Assembly: GCF_900155425.1 (NCBI RefSeq)
Contig: NZ_LT700192.1
Coordinates: 1 to 64,000 of the forward strand
Direction of reading: 5' to 3'
From: Parabacteroides massiliensis
GTDB taxonomy: Bacteria > Bacteroidota > Bacteroidia > Bacteroidales > Tannerellaceae
DNA length: 64,000 nucleotides
The position numbers and the translations under genes are program-made. Positions within the stretch are counted from its first letter, which is position 1; every line of letters starts with the position of its first letter. Shown piece after piece: positions 1-6,249 of this stretch. The notes under the pieces were generated by a model. It saw only the letters and a program-made list of their open reading frames with translations. It was not told the DNA's origin and ran no database searches.

Positions 1-2216
1 TGCTGGCACGGAATGGCGATAACGGCAACGTGACGACCTTGGACTTGAGCTGGCAGGGACGGTTGAAGAAGCTGGACGTGAGAGGCACGGGGCTTACCCG
101 CGTGAAACTTGCCACCGGTGCGCCTGTTGTGCAGTTATGCTTGCCGGAAACGATAGAGGAACTGTTTCTGGAATATCTTCCCAGGTTGGCAGAGAGCGGA
201 TTGGTACTGGATGGCATCGGTAACGTGCGAGGCTACCGGTTCATGGGTTGTCCGGGCATTGACGGGTTTGCCATGCTGGAACGTCTTCATCAGGCCAAGT
301 TGAACGGTAGCGGTAAACTGGAGCGTTTTGTCCTTGACATCGATATGGAGGATGACGGCAGGCTGCTCGGAAAATACTACGATTATGGTACCTATACCTC
401 CACCGGAGCGATAGACAACCGTCATTCCGGATTGCGTGGCAGGCTCCGCCTGACAAAGTACATGGAGGACGAAGAAGCGGACAGATACAGGGAGCGGTAC
501 CCTGAACTGGAGATTGTGCAACCGGCCTACAGTATCATCGAGTCGGACGAGAGCGTACCGGACGATGCCAATATCTCCAACCCGGACAACGAGACCGGCT
601 ATAAGTATGGAAATGCTTACGTCATGAATGCCCACGTGGCGGCGATCTTCAAGAAGCGCCACCGTGTGCTAGCCAAGGTGACGAAAAAGCCCACAAGCCG
701 TAAAGAGGAGATGGCGGGCCAGACGGTTGACATCAACAATCCGGACGGTGAGATGACCTACTGTCCTTTGGATGATGCCGACAGCAACAAATATTACGAC
801 GGCAGTACGGCGAAACTTGACGGCAGCGAGGGTGATTGGATGATGTACGAGCCGTTCTTTTGGTCGAAGGGTATCAACGACTACCTGAACGGGAAGAACT
901 ACAGTTGTTACAGCTCCAACGGTCCCGATGATATGCCCCCCGTCCCTGACGTGACGGTGCTGACATTGGACGATATCAAGGGCACGCAGGGCGGTTACCT
1001 TGCGGAGCGCAAGCTGTTGAGCGGCAAGTCCACGCTGAAGGATTCCTACAGCACGGACAAGGCGTATTCAGTCTGCAAGGTGGATGTGCAAGGTTACAAG
1101 CGTGTACGTTTCCCGAGCGTACCGGGTACGGGTTTGGTAGGCAGCATATTTGTAGACAGCTCTGGAAATGTAGTCAAAACTATCGTGGTTCCAACAATCG
1201 GTCTGAAGTTCGAGGCCGGCATGTACTTGATATCGGATGTTCCGGAGGATGCCACGGCCTTGCACTTCTCGATCTTGAACACGGCCGAGTTCGACAAGGT
1301 CGTTCTTTCTAACTCCGACAAGATTGAGGATATGGAGCCCGATTGGGTAGCCAACGAGGAACATCTTTGTGCGATAGTAGGCAGCAGTGTGGTAGGTAGC
1401 AAGTTGCGTTCGTGCATAACAGGTAATTCCACGACGGCCAGTATGAACTGGATCGACTTTCATTATTACTCGGTTCAGCGCGGTATGCAACAGATAGACG
1501 CATTGATGCACTCTCGTATTGCGAACCTGTTTTATGCCCGTTATGGTCGTCGCGACAGCCAGGAACAGTGCGGAGGTGGTCAGCATACGAACAATCGTAT
1601 CACGGGCGGTACAGCCGGTTATGGTATGCAGGATACGATCGGTTATGATGAAGCGTATAAAATAAACGACAAGATCACGAATTCCATCGTGGACGGTTCT
1701 ATCCACCAATACGCTTGGTATCGTGGCCAGGACGAGTATGGTTCTCCGACCGTGACTCAGGTAAACAATATCTGCTGTTTGGGCTATGAGGACATTTACG
1801 GCAACAAGTATGACATGATGGACGGCGTGGATCTGCCGAACGATAGCGACAACGTGGGCAAATGGCGAATCTGGATGCCGGATGGCAGTACTCGTTTTGT
1901 CAAAGGTAAGACTACCAGCGACCAATGGATAGTAGGTGTCGCGCATGGCAAGTATATGGATATGGTGCCTGTTGGAAGCGCAAACGGCTCATCCAGTACA
2001 TATTATTGCGATAAATACTGGATAAGTACCTCAACAGTCCGTGTGGTCTATCGCGGGTACCGCTATGCGAGTGCGTCTGGCGGCGTGTCGAATGCGAATG
2101 CGAATTCCGATGCATCGCACTCGAACACGTATGTCGGTTCCCGTCTGGCCTTCCGCGGCAAACTCGTTCGGGCGCAAAGCATCAAAGCGTATAAAGCGAT
2201 TTGCGAAGTGTTGTAA
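1..2216 (+). CDS. DGR-type variable (C-type lectin/FGE-like) protein, 5' truncated by window
   Basis: The frame is open to the left edge; the first in-window start is GTG at 30, so the true start probably lies upstream. At least 728 residues are visible. The N-terminal ~120 residues have a leucine-rich look (TLDLSWQGRLKKLDV). The C-terminal third carries Gly/Asp motifs (GYEDIYGNKYDMMDGV) like those of formylglycine-enzyme/C-type-lectin folds. The last ~60 residues are rich in Asn, Ala, Ser and Tyr and pass through VGSRLAFRG, typical of variable regions of Bacteroidetes DGR target proteins, often phage receptor-binding or tail proteins. Codons near 2040-2165 include AATGCGAATGCGAAT, as expected from an Asn-rich template. 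No reverse transcriptase, Avd or template repeat is visible. The gene is much more GC-rich than the DNA that follows. DGR membership rests on motif recognition and prophage origin is an inference. Confidence 0.6.
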   Translation, partial: LARNGDNGNVTTLDLSWQGRLKKLDVRGTGLTRVKLATGAPVVQLCLPETIEELFLEYLPRLAESGLVLDGIGNVRGYRFMGCPGIDGFAMLERLHQAKLNGSGKLERFVLDIDMEDDGRLLGKYYDYGTYTSTGAIDNRHSGLRGRLRLTKYMEDEEADRYRERYPELEIVQPAYSIIESDESVPDDANISNPDNETGYKYGNAYVMNAHVAAIFKKRHRVLAKVTKKPTSRKEEMAGQTVDINNPDGEMTYCPLDDADSNKYYDGSTAKLDGSEGDWMMYEPFFWSKGINDYLNGKNYSCYSSNGPDDMPPVPDVTVLTLDDIKGTQGGYLAERKLLSGKSTLKDSYSTDKAYSVCKVDVQGYKRVRFPSVPGTGLVGSIFVDSSGNVVKTIVVPTIGLKFEAGMYLISDVPEDATALHFSILNTAEFDKVVLSNSDKIEDMEPDWVANEEHLCAIVGSSVVGSKLRSCITGNSTTASMNWIDFHYYSVQRGMQQIDALMHSRIANLFYARYGRRDSQEQCGGGQHTNNRITGGTAGYGMQDTIGYDEAYKINDKITNSIVDGSIHQYAWYRGQDEYGSPTVTQVNNICCLGYEDIYGNKYDMMDGVDLPNDSDNVGKWRIWMPDGSTRFVKGKTTSDQWIVGVAHGKYMDMVPVGSANGSSSTYYCDKYWISTSTVRVVYRGYRYASASGGVSNANANSDASHSNTYVGSRLAFRGKLVRAQSIKAYKAICEVL

Positions 2217-2256
2217 GCGCAAAGCGCCAAAGCGTGGAGCGAAGCGACTAAAACGA

Positions 2257-2293
2257 ACGAACGGTGTTCGGATGGTTTCCGAACGCCGTTCGT
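2257..2293. terminator. 15-bp stem hairpin downstream of the variable gene
   Basis: The arms at 2257-2271 and 2279-2293 pair over 15 bp with one G-T wobble and a 7-nt loop. It begins 41 bp after the stop of the variable gene and is followed by AT-rich sequence, so it may terminate that transcript. Hairpins downstream of variable regions also assist retrohoming in some phage DGRs, but those described have short 4-nt loops. Confidence 0.55.
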
Positions 2294-2305
2294 GTTATTA
2301 TAAAT

Positions 2306-2321
2306 ACCGGCGTAAGCCGGT
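2306..2321. other. Short GC-rich hairpin with 4-nt loop
   Basis: A perfect 6-bp stem (ACCGGC/GCCGGT) encloses the tetraloop GTAA. Small GC-rich stems with tetraloops are placed downstream of variable regions in several phage DGRs, where they act in target recognition. This one lies about 140 bp past the variable segment, and its loop does not match the GRNA consensus as I recall it. Confidence 0.35.
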
Positions 2322-2510
2322 CGAAAATGGTTTAAGAAAATGAAATTTGATAGTGCTTTAGTATGTGTGAGAGAGTGCACAACACACCAATTTATACTAT
2401 ACAAATGTAGCGATTTTTGGCGAGACTACCAAATTTCTTAGTAATAATTAGAAGTGAGAAATTAAGCGGAAAAGGGCAGGGTAGAGGGTGTTTAGGGGTG
2501 CGAAAAAAAA

Positions 2511-2567
2511 GAACGTTTCGTTTTGGGAAAAAGAACGTTTCGTTCCCAAAAGTCGAAACATTTCGTT
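2511..2567. repeat. Intergenic triple repeat with inverted arms
   Basis: GAACGTTTCGTT occurs at 2511-2522 and 2533-2544, and a variant, GAAACATTTCGTT, at 2555-2567. A 9-bp inverted repeat (TTTTGGGAA at 2521-2529, TTCCCAAAA at 2543-2551) encloses the middle copy. It lies at the change from GC-rich prophage-like DNA to AT-rich DNA. Function is unknown; an operator or recombination site are both possible. Confidence 0.6.
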
Positions 2568-2622
2568 TTGCGGATTATATATAGAGAATGGCATTGAATA
2601 TACCAACAATACCGGGGCTTCA

Positions 2623-3126
2623 ATGACGATATTGAACAAGTCGTTAGCGGTTGGTGAAACAATGACTGTCAATAATATAAAAGAAATTGTTGATGACAGT
2701 TCGGCTCCTGAGGGGAAAAAACATATCATTCATGTTTTTTTATTAGACAAAGTTGAATATATAACGCCCAATAAAGGCCATTTGTTTGTTAAGACAGCAT
2801 TCAATACTGAAAATGTGAAACCCTCTGCTTATTACGAAGAAGTGCAAGAAGGTATGTTTCGAAGTGTCATTATGCCGGTGAAAATAAATGAGATGGTCTT
2901 GGAATTCATCCTTGATGATCAGGGAGCATGTAGGGTAGATCCGGTTAATGGAGCTCCCAAGTTAGGTACGCCCGGCGATTTTTCACAGCCTTGTCAATAT
3001 CTGGTGACAAATACGGCTCTTCGTCCTGATGGAGCTTCGGAATACAAGCGTTTGTATGAAATCCAAGTACATGTGTTACCTGTAACTTCGGAGGAAGCAT
3101 ATAAATGGAGTTCCGGTTCTATTTAA
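2623..3126 (+). CDS. Hypothetical protein, start uncertain
   Basis: The open frame reaches back to 2488, but its first part would translate the repeat tract at 2511-2567, so I place the start at the in-frame ATG at 2623, giving 167 residues (212 if 2488 is used). The product has no signal peptide or membrane segment and is a mixed alpha/beta, moderately acidic protein. I recognise no family. The only distinctive segments are a Val/Ile-rich strand near the N-terminus (KKHIIHVFLLDKVEY) and a Gly/Pro turn (PKLGTPGDF). The gene lies in AT-rich DNA directly after the DGR-type gene. It could be a host gene that lost its N-terminus to an insertion, or a complete accessory gene. Confidence 0.5.
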   Translation: MTILNKSLAVGETMTVNNIKEIVDDSSAPEGKKHIIHVFLLDKVEYITPNKGHLFVKTAFNTENVKPSAYYEEVQEGMFRSVIMPVKINEMVLEFILDDQGACRVDPVNGAPKLGTPGDFSQPCQYLVTNTALRPDGASEYKRLYEIQVHVLPVTSEEAYKWSSGSI

Positions 3127-3136
3127 ATCATTAGAA

Positions 3137-3185
3137 AAAGAAGAAAGGGGAAGAGAGGTAAAGCCAATCGCCTCTTTCTTCTTTC
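3137..3185 (+). terminator. Probable terminator with purine/pyrimidine arms
   Basis: A purine-rich arm (AGAAGAAAGG...AGAGG) is followed after 12 nt by its approximate complement, CCTCTTTCTTCTTTC. The pairing is imperfect on the left side. It begins 10 bp after the stop at 3126. Confidence 0.4.
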
Positions 3186-3217
3186 AACTATTTTATCATC
3201 TTCTTTATCCTAATAAT

Positions 3218-3850
3218 ATGAAATATCTCCTTTTTGTACTCTTTCTTTGTTGTAGTTCATTTGTTTGTTGGACTCAAGAAGATCGTTCCTTCTATCTGTT
3301 CTCTGATTTTGCCGATTCCTACATCCATTATAAAGATGGGAGAGTTTTTCAGGTACGATCCAATTACGATCTCCTGAGAAACAGGTTTAAATTTATTGAT
3401 AAAGATAATGAAATAAAAGAATTTGCAGATCCCGATATGATTGTGTCCATAAAGGTGGGAGAACGGATATTCGTATTGGTGGATCGTGATGAAGCTGCAG
3501 AAGTCATACAAGCGAATCCACGTATTTTAGTTCAATATCTCGGTCAGAAAAGAATAAAAAAAGACTTGACGTTTGGAGGAAAAACAGAAACGGCTTCTGT
3601 TGATAGTTACTCCAATATGGTATATGGCTCAGGAGATAATGAAAAAAATGCCGTTCTTGCCAAAATAGTATGCCGGTTTTATATCGAAAAAAATAAACGG
3701 TTAAAACGATTCTCTACTGAAAAACAATTCCTGAAAATATTTCCTAAACATAAAGAATTGCTCAAACAATATATAGATGATCATAAGGTGACTTTTGAAA
3801 CTGTTAGCGAAGTCAAAAATTTATGCAATTATGCCTTGTCTTTGAATTAA
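3218..3850 (+). CDS. Secreted protein of unknown function
   Basis: The 210-residue product begins with a clear Sec signal peptide (Lys, then a hydrophobic run to about residue 18, cleavage near WTQ-ED). The mature part is basic and has short strand-turn elements (YIHYKDGRVFQVRSNYDLL) like those in uncharacterised Bacteroidales periplasmic proteins that read 'kDGrvf.vksnYdll.n.F.Fid'. The C-terminal third is helical and lysine-rich (FPKHKELLKQYIDDHK). No catalytic motif is visible. It is a lone gene between a putative terminator and the convergent AraC gene, 13 bp away. Periplasmic or outer-envelope location is inferred from the signal peptide only. Confidence 0.75.
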   Translation: MKYLLFVLFLCCSSFVCWTQEDRSFYLFSDFADSYIHYKDGRVFQVRSNYDLLRNRFKFIDKDNEIKEFADPDMIVSIKVGERIFVLVDRDEAAEVIQANPRILVQYLGQKRIKKDLTFGGKTETASVDSYSNMVYGSGDNEKNAVLAKIVCRFYIEKNKRLKRFSTEKQFLKIFPKHKELLKQYIDDHKVTFETVSEVKNLCNYALSLN

Positions 3851-3863
3851 AAAAATTATGGCT

Positions 3864-4685
3864 TTATTTTTTGCAACGATATTGCGAAGGGGAACATCCT
3901 TTATATTTTTTGAATACTCGGTTAAAATATGGGATATCAGTAAAACCGACATGATAACATATTTCAGATATGGATATATATTCTTGTTCTAATAATTGGC
4001 ATGCGAGTTCTATCCTGTACTCATTTAAATAAGTAGTGAAGGTTTTTCCTGTTGATTGTTTGAAAAATGAACAGAAAGCCGACTTGTTCATTCCAACATG
4101 GCGAACAACATCGTCAAGAGAAATATTCCGATATGCATTACAGATTACAAAAATGCGTATCATATCCAGCCGTTTCTGTTTCTTGTCTTTCTTCGTATAT
4201 TTTCCTACAGTACGGGTTTTATCCGCCAACGGCAAAACGGCGAGTAATTTTATCATAGCCGAAAGGCGTTCCACTTCATTTTGTTTATGCATTGATTTTA
4301 AAATAGATGCAATGATTATAGATTGGGAATCATTGTATTTTAGGGCTTCTTGGATATTTTTGAATTTTTCAATATGTCGGTGGAGTTCAGGGAAATTTAA
4401 TGAGCAATGATTGAGAAATTCATGAGTAAATGATAATGTAATGTTTACTATTTTGCCGTCTGTATCGGTCTTGTCACCATTAAAATACCAACAATGGGGA
4501 ATTTCTGGTGGTATTATTACGACTTCACCGCTTTGAAACGGTTCTGTCGTATCTCCGATAAGTTTTATACCGGAACCGATAACAATAAGTGTCAATTCCC
4601 ATGAGGGCTGTCTGTGTAACCCGATTTGCTCTTGGGGGAAAAGTCGAACGTAGTCATACGAAAATGATTGGTTTTCCAATAACAT
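3864..4685 (-). CDS. AraC-family transcriptional regulator
   Basis: The protein has 273 residues. The N-terminal half is a cupin-like sensory domain (PSWELTLIVIGSG, SGEVVIIPPEIPHCWYF, about residues 25-75). The C-terminal ~100 residues contain two helix-turn-helix motifs typical of AraC: ISLDDVVRHVGMNKSAFCSFFKQSTGKTF, then ISISEICYHVGFTDIPYFNRVFKKYKGCSPSQYR, which carries the family signature. It is divergent from the VOC/PHP-hydrolase pair, sharing a 134-bp intergenic region, and so probably regulates that pair; the effector, likely a small sugar-like or aromatic ligand, cannot be read from sequence. It belongs to the AT-rich accessory stretch. Confidence 0.9.
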   Translation of the reverse strand: MLLENQSFSYDYVRLFPQEQIGLHRQPSWELTLIVIGSGIKLIGDTTEPFQSGEVVIIPPEIPHCWYFNGDKTDTDGKIVNITLSFTHEFLNHCSLNFPELHRHIEKFKNIQEALKYNDSQSIIIASILKSMHKQNEVERLSAMIKLLAVLPLADKTRTVGKYTKKDKKQKRLDMIRIFVICNAYRNISLDDVVRHVGMNKSAFCSFFKQSTGKTFTTYLNEYRIELACQLLEQEYISISEICYHVGFTDIPYFNRVFKKYKGCSPSQYRCKK

Positions 4686-4737
4686 TACTCTATGGTTTAT
4701 ATTATTCTAAACAAAAATGAGAACATAACGAATCATA

Positions 4738-4745
4738 CAAATATA
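4738..4745 (-). promoter_or_regulatory. -7 promoter box of the AraC gene
   Basis: The minus strand reads TATATTTG, matching the Bacteroidetes TAnnTTTG box, about 50 bp before the AraC start. No clear TTTG element is seen at -33. Confidence 0.45.
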
Positions 4746-4793
4746 AGACAATCTTTATGGAAAATGAAACAAATACATAGGTTTGCCATGAAT

Positions 4794-4801
4794 TAACTTT
4801 G
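4794..4801 (+). promoter_or_regulatory. -7 promoter box of the VOC gene
   Basis: TAACTTTG fits TAnnTTTG and ends 18 bp before the ATG at 4820, so the leader would be very short. This supports 4820 rather than the TTG at 4799 as the start. Confidence 0.45.
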
Positions 4802-4819
4802 CCAACAAAAAATATAGCG

Positions 4820-5206
4820 ATGATAAAATTGGATCACATGGCGATATATGTGCATGATTTGGAGAATATGAAAAACTTTTTTGTCCATTTCTTTTCTGCA
4901 CAAGCCAATCAAATGTATCATAATCCCAAAACAGGATTAAGAACCTATTTTTTAACTTTTGCAGATGGTTCACGATTAGAAATCATGAATCGTCCTGAAA
5001 TCCTCACTCGGGAGAAAGATCAGTTTCTAAGTGGATATATTCATATTGCTTTTTCTGTGGGTAGCAAAGAAGCCGTAGACAATCTTACCCGTGTGCTGGA
5101 GAATAACGGGTACGCAGTGATAAGCGGGCCAAGGAAAACGGGGGACGGATTTTATGAAAGTTGTATACAGGGTCCTGAAAATAATCTTATTGAAATAACG
5201 GAATAG
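4820..5206 (+). CDS. VOC (glyoxalase/dioxygenase) family protein
   Basis: The product is 128 residues with the start at ATG 4820 (MIKLDHMAIYVHDLE); an upstream TTG overlaps the promoter box. The sequence shows the paired beta-alpha-beta-beta-beta units of the vicinal-oxygen-chelate fold: an N-terminal DHMAIYVHDLENMKNFF, a central IHIAFSVGSKEAVDNL, and a C-terminal GDGFYESCIQGPENNLIEI ending in the metal-ligand Glu typical of the family. The His in the first strand, the His of YIHIAF and the final Glu are plausible metal ligands. It lies 9 bp upstream of the PHP hydrolase and is probably co-transcribed. The reaction is unknown; glyoxalase I, a dioxygenase or a resistance protein are all possible. 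Confidence 0.85.
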   Translation: MIKLDHMAIYVHDLENMKNFFVHFFSAQANQMYHNPKTGLRTYFLTFADGSRLEIMNRPEILTREKDQFLSGYIHIAFSVGSKEAVDNLTRVLENNGYAVISGPRKTGDGFYESCIQGPENNLIEITE

Positions 5207-5215
5207 ATACAAATT

Positions 5216-6043
5216 ATGGACAGGAAAACTTTTCTACAGATATCAGGGTTGCTATGCACAGGTTCTTTTTGGAATACAAATTTGGCGGCAGAAAAGGAGA
5301 TTTCGACAGAGAAAGCAATGGGTGATTTTAAATTTCCCCTGATGGATTTACATGTTCACCGTTCCAAAGAGCTTACGATTGAAGATATTATCGCCAAATC
5401 CCGACAATTAAATATGAAAATTGGTGTCATGGAGAATGTCGCCCCGTGGGGCATTACCAATGATGCTCAATTAGAAGAATATATCAACACAATAAAACCA
5501 TATCCTGTTTATATAGGTTTACAACCTATGAGCCCGGGATGGTCGGAAAAACTGTCACCCGAATTAATTGCACAGGCAGATTATATTGCGATGGATCCGC
5601 AGATTGTGGCAAAAGGAAACGGTTACGGAGAAACAATCTTGTTATGGGAATATAATGCATACATAGATGACCCGGATGAATTTATGAAACGCAACATGCA
5701 ACATTACATGGATATTCTTATCGGAAGTGAGCCGTTGGATATATTTGCCTGTCCTCTTTTTCTTCCTTGTTGTATACAACGAAAATATGATATCCTTTGG
5801 ACAAAGAATAGGTTGCAACAGATTGTTGATGCTGCTCGTTCAAGAAATATCGCAATAGAAATAAACGATACTGTACAAGTGCCACATGAAGATTTTATTT
5901 TAATGGCAAAAAAGGCCGGATTGAAATTCGTATTTGGTTCCGATTCGCGAAACCACACAGTAGGAAGACTCGATTATTGCAAACGGATTGCTCAAAGATG
6001 TAATCTTACGGAAAAAGATTTTTTTATCCCTAAAAGATATTGA
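5216..6043 (+). CDS. Exported PHP-domain metal-dependent hydrolase
   Basis: The product is 275 residues. The N-terminus (MDRKTFLQISGLLCTG) resembles a Tat-type leader, with RK instead of the twin Arg, and predicts export. The body has PHP-domain motifs: DLHVH (first metal ligands, near residue 45), a conserved Glu in GVMENV, EINDT, and a C-terminal GSDSRNH. PHP domains bind two or three metal ions and hydrolyse phosphoesters or similar bonds. It follows the VOC gene by 9 bp, and both probably answer to the divergent AraC regulator, which suggests a small catabolic or modification module. The substrate is not evident. The low GC content of the cluster hints at horizontal acquisition. Confidence 0.8.
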   Translation: MDRKTFLQISGLLCTGSFWNTNLAAEKEISTEKAMGDFKFPLMDLHVHRSKELTIEDIIAKSRQLNMKIGVMENVAPWGITNDAQLEEYINTIKPYPVYIGLQPMSPGWSEKLSPELIAQADYIAMDPQIVAKGNGYGETILLWEYNAYIDDPDEFMKRNMQHYMDILIGSEPLDIFACPLFLPCCIQRKYDILWTKNRLQQIVDAARSRNIAIEINDTVQVPHEDFILMAKKAGLKFVFGSDSRNHTVGRLDYCKRIAQRCNLTEKDFFIPKRY

Positions 6044-6047
6044 AAAT

Positions 6048-6081
6048 AGCATGCATGCTTTTGAAAAAGATTTTCGTCCTG
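6048..6081. repeat. Dispersed intergenic repeat, copy 1
   Basis: A 12-bp palindrome (AGCATGCATGCT, 6048-6059) continues into TTTGAAAAAGATTTTCGTC. The segment from 6050 matches 8756-8784 with one substitution and one 1-bp indel. The two copies flank the multidomain oxidoreductase gene in the same orientation. Confidence 0.65.
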
Positions 6082-6187
6082 ACTTCATCAATGCACCACC
6101 CGTTTTTGGATGATGCAAATATATAAATTGCTATTTATCAAGAATATATAAAATGGAGAAATAATGAGTGACGAAGTCAAGAAAAAC

Positions 6188-6226
6188 AGAGGCTACGCCG
6201 TAAAACTTAATTACGACACAGCCTCT
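6188..6226 (-). terminator. Terminator of the CoA-disulfide-reductase-like gene
   Basis: A perfect 7-bp stem (AGAGGCT/AGCCTCT) with a long loop lies 24 bp beyond the minus-strand stop. On that strand the second arm is followed by GTTTTTC. Confidence 0.6.
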
Positions 6227-6249
6227 TTGAAAGGGAGGGATGAATCAAA

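Noticed and set aside
1068-1946. A 292-residue open frame on the minus strand inside the DGR-type gene
   Set aside because: It lies fully antisense to a coherent gene, has no recognisable protein character and follows from codon bias in the GC-rich gene.
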